Shown: one piece after another, positions 36,190 through 45,173 of the stretch | Layout: every line of letters begins with the position of its first letter | Position numbering within the stretch: position 1 is the first letter of the stretch | Origin: Stutzerimonas kunmingensis | GTDB lineage: Bacteria; Pseudomonadota; Gammaproteobacteria; Pseudomonadales; Pseudomonadaceae | DNA: 64,000 nt | Direction: 5' to 3' | Assembly (NCBI RefSeq): GCF_900114065.1 | Contig: NZ_FORS01000003.1 | Location: forward strand, 372,001 to 436,000 | The notes under the pieces: generated by a model | Told to the model about the DNA's origin: nothing | What the model saw: the letters and a program-made list of their open reading frames with translations, nothing else | The model's database searches: none | Position numbers and translations under genes: made by a program

Positions 36190-39100
36190 AGGCGACCTTC
36201 TTCGTCGACAGGCCGGTTCTGGCATGGGTGATCGCGCTGGCGTTTCTCATCGCGGGCCTGCTCGCGGTGCGGAGTCTGCCAGTCGAGCAGTACCCATCGA
36301 TCGCGCCACCAACGCTCACCATCAGCGTCGATTACCCAGGTGCCGATGCTTCGGTACTGGAAACGAATGTCACCCAGGTCATCGAGCAGGAAATGAATGG
36401 GGTGGATGGCGTCCTGTACATGGAATCCACCAGCCGCTCCAATGGCAGCGCCTCGGTGAAGATGACGTTCGACTCTGGCGCGGATATCGACACCGCCCAG
36501 ATGGATGTGCAGAACCGCCTCGGGCGGGTGGAGCAGCGTTTGCCGGATGAGGTCCGGCAGCAGGGTATTCGCGTCTATCAGGCGTCACCGGATACCGTCC
36601 TGCTGGTCACGCTCAGCTCCCGCAGCGGCACGATGGATACCCTGGCGCTGGGCAATTTCGCGGCGACTCGGATCGTCGACGAGCTTCGGCGGGTCAAGGG
36701 TGTCGGGGATATCGGCGAGTACTACACGCCTTATGCGATGCGGGTGTGGATTGACCATGACCGCATGGCACATCTGGGGTTGTCGGCGAGCGACGTACTC
36801 ACCGCCGTGCGTGAGCAGAACAGCCAGGCGCCGGGTGGAGCGTTGGCCGAAAGGCCGCTGACCGGCGACACCGAGATTACTGCGGCGCTGGAAACCCAGG
36901 CGCGCTACAGCTCGCCCGAGGAATTCGAAGCCATTGTCCTGCGAGTGGAGCCGGATGGTGCGTCCGTGCGGCTTGGCGATGTCGCGCGGGTCGAACTGGG
37001 GGCGAAGAACTACAACGCCAGCACCGAACTCAACGGTGATGCCGCTGCGAGCATGGCGGTGAAGCTGGCGCCTGGGGCGAATGCGCTGGAGACCGCCGAG
37101 GGGATCAAGCAGCGCATGAGCGAACTGGCGCGAGCGTTCCCGGAAGATATCGTCTGGACCATTCCGTACGACTCCACCCCATTCATCGCCGCGTCGATCA
37201 AGGAAGTGCTGCTTACCCTTGGGCAGGCCATGGTGCTGGTGGTCCTCGTGATGCTGTTATTTCTCCAGAGCTGGCGCGCCACCGTCATTCCCTCGATCGT
37301 CATTCCGATCACGCTGGCCGGAACCTGTCTGGGGCTTTGGCTGGTGGGTTTTTCCATCAACCTGCTCAGTCTGTTTGCCATGGTGCTGGCGATTGGCACG
37401 CTGGTGGACGACGCTATTGTCGTGGTCGAGAACGCCAAGCGGATCATCGACGAAGAACAACTGACGCCGTTCGAGGCCACGAAGAAGGCGATGGGGCAGG
37501 TCAGCGCGGCGATCATCGGGACGACATTGGTGCTGATCGCGGTGTTCGTGCCCATGGCATTCTTCAGTGGGTCCACCGGAGGTATCTATCGGCAGTTCGC
37601 GGTGACCCTGGCCATCGCGGTCGCCATTTCCACCGTCATGGCGTTGGTGCTGACACCGGCGCTTTGCGCCACCTTGCTTCGCCCGAGCAGCGGTGCCGGC
37701 GAGCGCGGCAGGATGCCAAGGCCGTTGCGGGTGCTCAATCGGGGACTGGATGGCACCGCGACGGGTTATCACCGTGCCGTCGGCGGAATGCTGCAGCGAC
37801 CGATCTGGTTTCTGGTGATTTTCGCAGGGCTGGTCGCGCTGGCAGCAACGCTCTTCGTCAGGCTGCCTGGTGCATTTCTGCCGGAGGAAGACCAGGGTTC
37901 GCTGATGACGGTCATCCAGTCTCCACCTGGGGCCACGGCCAAGCGCACGGAGGAGGCCGTCAGGCAGGTACAGGCCTATTTTCATGACCATCCGCTGGTT
38001 GCGAATACCACGCTGGTGTATGGCCACAGTGCGGCGGGGCAGGGCCAGGGGCATGCCACGGCTTATGTGCGCATGGTTCCCTGGGATGAGCGTCCCGGCG
38101 ATGAGGAAACGGCACCGGAACTGGTGCGCCAGGCAACCGATGCCTTCAAGCAGATCAAGGAGGCAAAGGTCTACGCGGTGAACCGTTCGTCCATTCCCTC
38201 GCTGGGCGAAACGGGCGGGTTCAGCTTCAAGCTGCAGGACCGCAGTGGGCATGGTTATGAGGCGCTCTATGAGGCGCGCGAGGCGTTGATCAAGGCCGCC
38301 GGTAAAAGCGATGCGCTGGAGGATGTACGGCCGTCCGGCGATGACGAGGCACCGCGGCTCAGGGTTCGCATCGATCGAATCAAGGCGCGAGCGCTTGGCC
38401 TGTCGATCGAGGAGGTCAACGCTACCCTGACCATGGCCTTTGGCAGCGCCTATGCCAATGACTTCACCCGTGGCGGGCGCGTCCTGCAGGTGCTGCTGCA
38501 GGCCGACGCGCCGTACCGCATGCAACCGCAGGATGTGCTGGCGCTGAAGGTGTTGGACCAGCAGGGCGAGGCTGTGCCCTTCGGCGCATTTTCCACGGTC
38601 GAATGGGGTGCCGGGCCGTCCCAGCTGCAGCGTTACAACGGCTATTCCACCATGAGCGTTTCCGGTAGCAGCGCTTCGGGCTACACCACCGGCGAGGCAA
38701 TGGCGGAGATGGAGCGCCTGGCCGAGGAGCTGCCGGAAGGATTCGATTTCGAGTGGTCGGGCGCCTCCTATGAGGAGCAGCAAGCGTCCGGTCAGCTCTA
38801 CTGGCTCCTCGGCCTGTCGTTGCTGACCGTGCTGATGGTGCTCGCCGGGTTGTACGAAAGCTGGTCGGTACCCATCGCCGTCCTGCTGGTCGCACCATTC
38901 GGGGCCCTCGGGGCTGTGCTGTTTTCCATGCTGCGTGGCCTGGCGGCAGACGTCTATTTCAACGTCGGGCTGGTGGCGATCATCGGCCTTTCGGCGAAGA
39001 CCGCGATCCTGATCGTCGAATTCGCCATCGAGGAAGAAGCCAAGGGCGAACCGCTGATGACGGCGGTGCTCAACGCGGTACGGATGCGTTTCCGGCCGAT

Positions 39101-39359
39101 CCTCATGACCTCGCTCACCTTTGTTCTCGGCATGCTGCCGCTGGTGCTCTCGACCGGGCCGGGTTCGGCCGCACGTAACGCCGTGGGCACCGGAGTGATG
39201 GGCGGCATGCTGCTGTCCACCCTGCTCGGGCTGTTCTATATCCCGCTGTTCTACCTGCTGGTCAGAAGATGGCTGACCAACCGACGGCCGCCTACCCGGC
39301 TCGATCGTGAAAAGGCCAAGCGCCGTCCCGCTACGCAGGGTGGCAGCGAGCAACGATGA
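36186..39359 (+). CDS. RND multidrug efflux permease (HAE1 family)
   Basis: The 1057-residue pump has the twofold RND architecture: a first helix at residues 10-28, a large periplasmic porter domain (about 40-330), helices 2-6 with GTLVDDAIVVVENAKR (the proton-relay aspartates), helix 7, a second periplasmic domain and the C-terminal helices. It should expel hydrophobic compounds by proton exchange, together with the adaptor upstream. No outer-membrane factor gene follows, so it would have to borrow an OprM-like channel from elsewhere. Confidence 0.94.
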   Translation: MKATFFVDRPVLAWVIALAFLIAGLLAVRSLPVEQYPSIAPPTLTISVDYPGADASVLETNVTQVIEQEMNGVDGVLYMESTSRSNGSASVKMTFDSGADIDTAQMDVQNRLGRVEQRLPDEVRQQGIRVYQASPDTVLLVTLSSRSGTMDTLALGNFAATRIVDELRRVKGVGDIGEYYTPYAMRVWIDHDRMAHLGLSASDVLTAVREQNSQAPGGALAERPLTGDTEITAALETQARYSSPEEFEAIVLRVEPDGASVRLGDVARVELGAKNYNASTELNGDAAASMAVKLAPGANALETAEGIKQRMSELARAFPEDIVWTIPYDSTPFIAASIKEVLLTLGQAMVLVVLVMLLFLQSWRATVIPSIVIPITLAGTCLGLWLVGFSINLLSLFAMVLAIGTLVDDAIVVVENAKRIIDEEQLTPFEATKKAMGQVSAAIIGTTLVLIAVFVPMAFFSGSTGGIYRQFAVTLAIAVAISTVMALVLTPALCATLLRPSSGAGERGRMPRPLRVLNRGLDGTATGYHRAVGGMLQRPIWFLVIFAGLVALAATLFVRLPGAFLPEEDQGSLMTVIQSPPGATAKRTEEAVRQVQAYFHDHPLVANTTLVYGHSAAGQGQGHATAYVRMVPWDERPGDEETAPELVRQATDAFKQIKEAKVYAVNRSSIPSLGETGGFSFKLQDRSGHGYEALYEAREALIKAAGKSDALEDVRPSGDDEAPRLRVRIDRIKARALGLSIEEVNATLTMAFGSAYANDFTRGGRVLQVLLQADAPYRMQPQDVLALKVLDQQGEAVPFGAFSTVEWGAGPSQLQRYNGYSTMSVSGSSASGYTTGEAMAEMERLAEELPEGFDFEWSGASYEEQQASGQLYWLLGLSLLTVLMVLAGLYESWSVPIAVLLVAPFGALGAVLFSMLRGLAADVYFNVGLVAIIGLSAKTAILIVEFAIEEEAKGEPLMTAVLNAVRMRFRPILMTSLTFVLGMLPLVLSTGPGSAARNAVGTGVMGGMLLSTLLGLFYIPLFYLLVRRWLTNRRPPTRLDREKAKRRPATQGGSEQR

Positions 39360-39437
39360 ACGGCGCAGCTTGCGAAGCATCGGCGGCGAATGCCGGTTAG
39401 CCATGGCAGCCACTGGTCCCGGCAGGAGGGAGACGAA

Positions 39438-40010
39438 ATGAACCTGGAACAGCTGATCGACAAGATTCGAGCAACCCCGGAGGAGGATGGACGGGTTGCA
39501 TTGGGCGACATCATGGAAAGCCTGGGTACGCGGTCGTTTGGAAGTTTCCTGGTGCTGGCTGGCCTGATCGTGGTGATGCCACTGATAGGCGATATCCCGG
39601 GAGTGCCGGCCCTGGTGGGAGTGATCGTTGCCTTGGTGTCGATTCAGCTTCTTATGGGACGCAAGCAGTTCTGGCTGCCGCAGACGATGCTCAAGCGCAG
39701 CATTGAGAAAGCTCGGCTGGACCGAGCGCTGCAACGTATGGAGCGCCCGGTGAGCTGGATCGACCGGATGATCAAGCCGCGGCTGTCGGCCTTTGTAGAA
39801 GGTAATGCCAGCTACTTCATCGCGGCGTGCAGTCTGTTGGTCGCGGCGATGATGCCGCCCATGGAGCTGGTGCCTTTTTCCGCGAATCTCGCCGGCCTCG
39901 CCCTGATCACTTTCGGTTTAGCGCTCGTAGCGAGGGATGGGCTTTTCGCCTTGCTGGCATTCGCTTTCACCTTGATTGGGCTTGCGCTTGCCGCTTCCGC
40001 GATTCTGTAG
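39438..40010 (+). CDS. ExoD-family membrane protein
   Basis: AGGAGGGAGACG precedes the ATG at 39438. The 190-residue protein has the ExoD pattern: LGDIMESLGTRSFGSFLVLAGLIVVMPLIGDIPGVP near the N-terminus, LMGRKQFWLP, and paired hydrophobic segments toward the C-terminus (about 140-185). ExoD proteins are linked to exopolysaccharide production in rhizobia, but their biochemical role is open. It starts 78 bp after the RND gene and may be co-transcribed. Confidence 0.83.
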   Translation: MNLEQLIDKIRATPEEDGRVALGDIMESLGTRSFGSFLVLAGLIVVMPLIGDIPGVPALVGVIVALVSIQLLMGRKQFWLPQTMLKRSIEKARLDRALQRMERPVSWIDRMIKPRLSAFVEGNASYFIAACSLLVAAMMPPMELVPFSANLAGLALITFGLALVARDGLFALLAFAFTLIGLALAASAIL

Positions 40011-40191
40011 CCGCTTTCCAAGGCAGCGGATCAGATCCGAATGCAGCGTTCCACCGTTCGACTGACGATGCCGGCGACGGAGATCGTGCAGCCCGGCAGG
40101 TAGAGCCTGACATCCACGCCACGCTCGGCGGCGTCGGTGATCTGCTGCTAACGTTCCACCATTGCCGAATGACTGGGGGGCGGCGGCACCA

Positions 40192-41097
40192 TCAATGTTT
40201 GCGGTAGGCCAGCAGCACGATACCGCCGACCACGATCAGGCCGCCGAGCACTTGCATGGCCCCGAGTACCTGCCCGAGGATCAGCCAGCCGAGCACCATG
40301 CCGGCCACCGGCTCCATGTTCATCACCGGCGCATTGCGCGCGATGTTCAGCCGCGGCATGCAGATGAACAGCGTCGAGAACGCCGCGCCGTAAAGCAGCA
40401 CCAGGCAGGCGAGGGCGATCCAGCCGGCAGTTGCATTGGGCAGGCCCAGACCACCCGGAATCAGGTCGCTGGCGCCGAGCAGCGCGGAGGCGGTAAATAC
40501 CACGATCAGCGTCAGCATGCTGCGCACCGAGCCGGCCATGCTCGACAGCTTGTGCTCGGTGACCCACAGCGCCACCGCAAACACCGCGGCGGCGGTCAGG
40601 CTGAACAGGATCCCGGCGGTCCATTGTTCATCCGTCGCCTCGTTACTCATCAGGCGCGCGGGTACATCCAGCACCAGCACCAGGCCGAACAGGATCAGGC
40701 CCATGATCGCAAGCGCCACGCGGGTCGGCCGCGGCCCGCCCAGTGCCCAGGTGAGCAACGCCAGGAGGATCGGTGACAGGTTCACCACTAGCAGCGCCAG
40801 CGCCACCGGAATGTGCGCCACCGCCGAATAGATGCAGAAGCTCTGCACCGCGATCAGCAGACCCAGGAGGATCTGCCAGCGCCAGGTGGCCGGGCTCAGG
40901 CGCAGCGATTCGCGACGCCAGAACACCAGCGCGGCCAGCACCAGCAGGGTCACCCCAGCGCGGCATAGCATGGCCAGCAGCAGGCCGGTGCCGTGATCGA
41001 AGGCGATCCGCGCGGCGATGTGGTTGGCCGCGAACGAACAGGCCAGCGTGGCCAGGACCAGTACAGCGATGTGGCGTGGAAACGGCGTGGCTAACAT
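40192..41097 (-). CDS. EamA-family DMT transporter
   Basis: The ATG at 41097 gives 301 residues with ten hydrophobic segments in two EamA repeats (about 5-135 and 150-295). HIAARIAFDHGTG lies at the start and NMEPVAGMVLGWLILGQVLG near the end, as in DMT permeases for amino acids or other metabolites. The ribosome site is weak. It is not part of an obvious operon. Confidence 0.82.
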   Translation of the reverse strand: MLATPFPRHIAVLVLATLACSFAANHIAARIAFDHGTGLLLAMLCRAGVTLLVLAALVFWRRESLRLSPATWRWQILLGLLIAVQSFCIYSAVAHIPVALALLVVNLSPILLALLTWALGGPRPTRVALAIMGLILFGLVLVLDVPARLMSNEATDEQWTAGILFSLTAAAVFAVALWVTEHKLSSMAGSVRSMLTLIVVFTASALLGASDLIPGGLGLPNATAGWIALACLVLLYGAAFSTLFICMPRLNIARNAPVMNMEPVAGMVLGWLILGQVLGAMQVLGGLIVVGGIVLLAYRKH

Positions 41098-41223
41098 GGC
41101 AGGGCGATACGTCCTTAAACGAGGCGCTGCCCACAAGGCGGCTTTGCTTGGGCGAGTATCTCGGCAAACGATGCAGCGAAGCAGGCAGTGTGTGAGATCT
41201 TGCGAGCTAGAGCCCTACAAGGC

Positions 41224-41281
41224 AAAAACAGGCGAGGAAGCGGAGTTTACTTTTGTAAATGAGCATTCCGAGCCTGTTTTT
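41224..41281. repeat. Nested inverted-repeat element
   Basis: AAAAACAGGC (41224-41233) is the exact reverse complement of 41272-41281. Inside lies a second hairpin, TTTAC-TTTT-GTAAA (41246-41259). The element fills the gap between dctM and the EamA gene, both on the minus strand; the outer stem could act as a long-loop terminator. Its layout suggests a dispersed Pseudomonas extragenic element. Confidence 0.6.
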
Positions 41282-41320
41282 AACGCAGGAGGGCCGACGC
41301 GCAGCAGATCGTGAGCTGGA

Positions 41321-42601
41321 TCAGAGCACTACGCTCGGCAGCCACAGCGAAATCATCGGGATATAGGTCACCGCCATCAGCACGGCGAACAGCGCGGCAT
41401 AGAACGGCAGCAGCGCCTTCACGGTGTTCTCGATGGTGACCTTGCCGATGGCGGCACCGACGAAGAGTACCGCACCGACCGGCGGGGTAATCAGGCCGAT
41501 CCCCAGATTGACCAGCATGATCATGCCGAAGTGCACCGGGTCGACGCCGAACGACGTCACCACCGGCAGCAGGATCGGCGTGAGGATCAGGATCAGCGGC
41601 GCCATGTCCATCAGCGTGCCCAGCACCAGCAGCATCAGGTTGACGCACATGAGGATCACGTAGCGGTTGTCCGACAGGGTCAGGAACGCGGTGGTGATCT
41701 TCGACGGGATCTGCATCAACGTCATGATGTAGCCGAAGCTGGCGGCGAAGGCGATCAAGATCATCACGATGGAAAGCGTGCGCACCGTGCGGTGCAGCAT
41801 CTTCGGAAGCTCGCGCCACTTGTAGTCGCGGTAGATGAACATGGTGACGAAGAAGGCCCAGACCACCGCCACCGCGGCGGACTCGGTCGCGGTGAACACG
41901 CCGGAGAGAATGCCGCCGAGGATGATCACCATGGTCATCAGGCCCCACAGCGCCTCGACGCAGATCTTCAGCGCCTGGCGCAGCGGCACCACTTCGCCCT
42001 TTGGGTAGTTGCGCTTGCGGGCGAACAGCAGGCAGAGCGCGGCCATGGCGGTGCTGAGCAGCAGGCCCGGGCCGATGCCGGCGACGAACAGCGCGGAGAT
42101 CGACACGGTGCCGCCGGCGGCCAGCGAGTAGATCACCGAGTTGTGGCTGGGTGGGGTCAAGAGTGCCTGCACCGAACCGGAGATGGTCACCGCGGTGGAG
42201 AACTCCCGCGGGTAGCCCTTCTTTTCCATTTCCGGGATCAGCACCGAGCCGACCGAGGCCGTGTCCGCCAGGGACGAGCCGGAGATGGCGCCGAAAAAGG
42301 TCGAGGCGGTGATATTGACCAGTGACAGGCCGCCGCGGACGAAGCCGACCAGCACCCCGGCGAAGGCGACCAGGCGGCGGGCCATGCCGCCTTCGGCCAT
42401 GATCGCGCCGGCCAGGACGAAGAACGGAATGGCGAGCAGGGAGAATTTGTTCACGCCGCCGGCGATCTGGATCATCACGGCGTGCAGGGGAATATCGATC
42501 CACCAGGCGCCGGCCAGGGTGGCCAGGCCGAGCGAGTAGGCCACCGGAACACGTAGCAGAATGAGGACGATGAAGCTGCCCAACAGGACGACGGCATCCA
42601 T
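41321..42601 (-). CDS. TRAP transporter large permease (DctM type)
   Basis: The 426-residue protein has about twelve hydrophobic segments and DctM features: LLAIPFFVLAGAIMAEGGMARRL, the GAISGSSLADTASVGSVLIPEM segment and LITPPVGAVLFVGAAIG. It is the main channel of a sodium-driven TRAP importer. Its ATG shares one base with the DctQ stop (TAATG), so the two are tightly coupled. The operon context with Udh indicates uptake of hexuronates or aldarates. Confidence 0.93.
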   Translation of the reverse strand: MDAVVLLGSFIVLILLRVPVAYSLGLATLAGAWWIDIPLHAVMIQIAGGVNKFSLLAIPFFVLAGAIMAEGGMARRLVAFAGVLVGFVRGGLSLVNITASTFFGAISGSSLADTASVGSVLIPEMEKKGYPREFSTAVTISGSVQALLTPPSHNSVIYSLAAGGTVSISALFVAGIGPGLLLSTAMAALCLLFARKRNYPKGEVVPLRQALKICVEALWGLMTMVIILGGILSGVFTATESAAVAVVWAFFVTMFIYRDYKWRELPKMLHRTVRTLSIVMILIAFAASFGYIMTLMQIPSKITTAFLTLSDNRYVILMCVNLMLLVLGTLMDMAPLILILTPILLPVVTSFGVDPVHFGMIMLVNLGIGLITPPVGAVLFVGAAIGKVTIENTVKALLPFYAALFAVLMAVTYIPMISLWLPSVVL

Positions 42602-43128
42602 TACACGGACTCCTTGGACTCTTCGCGGGCTTCGTAATCGACGACCCGCCGCTTGCTCTGGTCGCCGTACAGCAGTTGCTCGATGACGAACAGCAGGGTG
42701 ATGAAGCCGCCCAGCGGAATCGGCGCGTAGCTGATACCGACGCGCATCCAGGTCAGGGTGCTGAGGTACTGGTTCCATGTGGCCAGGCATAGCTTGTAGC
42801 CCCAGATCAGCATGAACAGGCTGATAGCCGCCATGGCCAGGCGTACGAACAGGATGATGAAGGGCTGGGCCATCGGCGGCAGGCGATCACTGAGCACCTG
42901 CACGGCCATGTGCGCGCCGGCGCGGTAGCTGGCGGCGGCGCCAACGAAGGTGAACAGCACCATCAGCAGAATGGCGATTGGCTCGGGCCAACCGAGACCT
43001 TGCCCCAGTGCGTAGCGGCTGAAAACGCCCCAGGGAATGATCGTCGCCATGATCACGATGGCCAGGGCGGCGACGATGACGCAGGCGCGGTAAATGGCGT
43101 CATTGACGCCCAGAACCAGGTTTTTCAT
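42601..43128 (-). CDS. TRAP transporter small permease (DctQ type)
   Basis: The ATG at 43128 gives 175 residues with four membrane helices. The pattern TIIPWGVFSRYALGQGLGWPEPIAILLMVLFTFVGAAASYRAGAHMAV is the family core. It partners the adjacent DctM and the upstream DctP. The last 20 residues are charged and cytoplasmic. Confidence 0.9.
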   Translation of the reverse strand: MKNLVLGVNDAIYRACVIVAALAIVIMATIIPWGVFSRYALGQGLGWPEPIAILLMVLFTFVGAAASYRAGAHMAVQVLSDRLPPMAQPFIILFVRLAMAAISLFMLIWGYKLCLATWNQYLSTLTWMRVGISYAPIPLGGFITLLFVIEQLLYGDQSKRRVVDYEAREESKESV

Positions 43129-43186
43129 GAGATTCCACCGGTTGCATCGCGACGGCACGGGCCGCCGCGATGCGCTTGCACGAGGA

Positions 43187-44161
43187 TTACTGAACGGCTT
43201 CGATACGCTTGATCAGCTCGGCGTACGGCGCGCCGTACTTCTCGCGAACCGGAGCAGTCGCATCGTAGAAGGGCTTCTTGTCGACCTCGATGAACTCGAC
43301 ACCTTCTTCCTTGAGCTTGGCTTCGCTGCTGGCGGTCTTCTCGTCCCACAGCTTGCGCTCTTCCATCTGCGCTTCCTTGGCGTACTTCTTGACGATGTCC
43401 TGCTGTTCCGGGGTGAGCTTGTTCCAGGTGGTCTTGGAGATCACGATCGGCTCGGGAAGGATCAGGTGGCCGGTCAGCGAGTAGTGTTTGGCGGCACGGA
43501 AGTGGTTGTGTTCGAGCATGGTCGGCGGGTTGTTCTCGGCGCCATCGACCACACCGCTCTGCAGGGCGCTGAAGATCTCGCCGGTGTCCATGGCCACGCC
43601 CTGGGCGCCCATGGCATTGAGGGTGTCGATGAACAGCGGGTTGCCCATGACGCGGATCTTCATGCCCTTGAGGTCTTCCAGCTCGCGAACCGGCTTCTTG
43701 GTATAGAGGTTGCGCACGCCCCCATCCATCCAGGCCAGACCGACCATGTTGAATTCGGAGTTGGTGATCTTGTCGAGGATCTCCTGGCCGATCTCGCCGT
43801 CGATGACCTTGCGCATGTGTTCGTTGTCGCGAAACACGAAGGGCATGTTGAAGGCGTTCACGTCCGGGACCACCGGGCCCAGCGTGCCGAGGCTGACGCG
43901 GGTCATCTGCACTGCGCCGATCTGCACCTGCTCGACCACTTCCTTCTCGGAGCCGAGCACCCCGCCGGCGAACATGCGGAACTTGAGCTCGCCCTTGGTG
44001 GCATCTTCGATCTTCTTGCCCATGTTTTCCTGCGCGACCACCGTCGGGTAGCCGGCCGGGTGGATCTCGGCGATCTTCAGCGTCATCTCTGCATGGACGA
44101 TGCCGGACAGGCAGAAGGCCAGGGGAAGGGTGGTAACGAGCAGCTTGTGTTTGAGGTTCAT
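43187..44161 (-). CDS. TRAP transporter solute-binding protein (DctP type)
   Basis: The ATG at 44161 gives 324 residues with a signal peptide (LLVTTLPLAFCLSGIVHA). The DctP fold is shown by KIAEIHPAGYPTVVAQE, the conserved KGMKIRVMGNPLFIDT (carboxylate-binding Arg) and SALQSGVVDGAENNPPTML. It captures sugar acids in the periplasm for DctQM. The gene order udh, lactonase, dctP, dctQ, dctM matches P. putida and points to hexuronate/aldarate ligands. Confidence 0.93.
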   Translation of the reverse strand: MNLKHKLLVTTLPLAFCLSGIVHAEMTLKIAEIHPAGYPTVVAQENMGKKIEDATKGELKFRMFAGGVLGSEKEVVEQVQIGAVQMTRVSLGTLGPVVPDVNAFNMPFVFRDNEHMRKVIDGEIGQEILDKITNSEFNMVGLAWMDGGVRNLYTKKPVRELEDLKGMKIRVMGNPLFIDTLNAMGAQGVAMDTGEIFSALQSGVVDGAENNPPTMLEHNHFRAAKHYSLTGHLILPEPIVISKTTWNKLTPEQQDIVKKYAKEAQMEERKLWDEKTASSEAKLKEEGVEFIEVDKKPFYDATAPVREKYGAPYAELIKRIEAVQ

Positions 44162-44241
44162 GACACTCTCCATCTTGTTTTTGTTGGTGTGCAGCGTTGC
44201 GAGTAGCGAGGTCGGGCACGCAGCGGCCCTTCCCTGGTGAG

Positions 44242-45132
44242 TCAGCTGAAAGCGGGTTCCTCCAGGCCGGCCACGCCGGGATGGAGCGCGAAGACGCCGC
44301 CGGCCAGCGGCTGGTCGCTCAGATCGCCGCCGGGACGGATCGAGGTGACGAACAGGGTCTCCAGCCGCGAGCCGCCGAAGGCGCACATGGTCGGTTTCTT
44401 CACCGGCACGGCGAGCGAGCGGTCCAGGCGGCCATCGGGCGTGAAACGGTGGATCAGTCCGGCGTCGTTGCCGCAGATCCAGTAGCAGCCATCGGCATCC
44501 ACCGCGGCACCGTCGGGTCGGCCGGGGTGGTCGAGCATGTCGACGAACAGGCGTCGGCCGGTCGGCGTGCCGCTGTCCGTGTCGTAATCGAAGGCCCAGA
44601 TCTTCTGCACGCTGGGGTGCGAATCGGACAGGTACATGGTGCGTCCATCGGGGCTGAAGGCCAGGCCGTTGGGCACGATGAAACCGTCGAGCTGCGGCCG
44701 CAGCGGCGCATCGTTGCTATCGCGATCCAGCCGGTAGAGCGCGCCGACCGGGTGCCCGGCGGCCATGTCCAGCGCCATGCTGCCGGCCCAGAAACGGCCC
44801 TGGCGATCGCAGCGGCCATCGTTCATGCGCATGTCCACCAGCTGGTGCTCGATGGTCGCCAGCGCGCGGCTGTCGATTCGGCCGTCCGGGCGCGTCTGCA
44901 GGGCGAAGAAGCCGCTCTCCATGCCGGCCACCCAGCCGTCGCCGTGGCGCGCGATGCAGGCCAGCATCTGCTCGCCCTGCCAGCGGGAAACCTGGCCGTC
45001 GGCAGCGCGCCAGCGCAGCAGCTCGCGGTTGGGGATGTCGACCCAGTACAGCGCCTGCTCGGCGGCGACCCAGACCGGGCTTTCGCCGGTGGCGCAGCGC
45101 AGGTCGGCGATGAGTTCAGCTTCACTGGCCAT
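44242..45132 (-). CDS. uxuL: SMP-30/gluconolactonase-type sugar-acid lactonase (UxuL-like)
   Basis: The 296-residue beta-propeller protein has SMP-30 hallmarks: ATGESPVW with the metal-binding Glu, MNDGRCDRQGRFWAGSM, VPNGLAFSPDGRTMYLSDS and PDGAAVDADGCYW. These supply the metal ligands (Glu, Asn, Asp). Next to Udh its job is to open the aldaro-lactone that Udh forms, giving galactarate or glucarate. The symbol follows the equivalent gene beside udh in P. putida. It lies 41 bases after udh. Confidence 0.85.
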   Translation of the reverse strand: MASEAELIADLRCATGESPVWVAAEQALYWVDIPNRELLRWRAADGQVSRWQGEQMLACIARHGDGWVAGMESGFFALQTRPDGRIDSRALATIEHQLVDMRMNDGRCDRQGRFWAGSMALDMAAGHPVGALYRLDRDSNDAPLRPQLDGFIVPNGLAFSPDGRTMYLSDSHPSVQKIWAFDYDTDSGTPTGRRLFVDMLDHPGRPDGAAVDADGCYWICGNDAGLIHRFTPDGRLDRSLAVPVKKPTMCAFGGSRLETLFVTSIRPGGDLSDQPLAGGVFALHPGVAGLEEPAFS

Positions 45133-45173
45133 TGCGTTTCTCTTTGTTGTTGTAGGCGGGCGAAGGTGGTCGA

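Noticed and set aside
37257-39734. 825-codon minus-strand frame over the RND permease
   Set aside because: Antisense shadow; Arg/His/Gln-rich without domains.
40031-40150. Minus-strand frame of 38 codons (AAERGVDVRLYLPGCTI ...) after a stop, as a gene remnant
   Set aside because: It looks somewhat protein-like but is too short, lacks a start, and I recognise no family; it may be chance high-GC coding bias.
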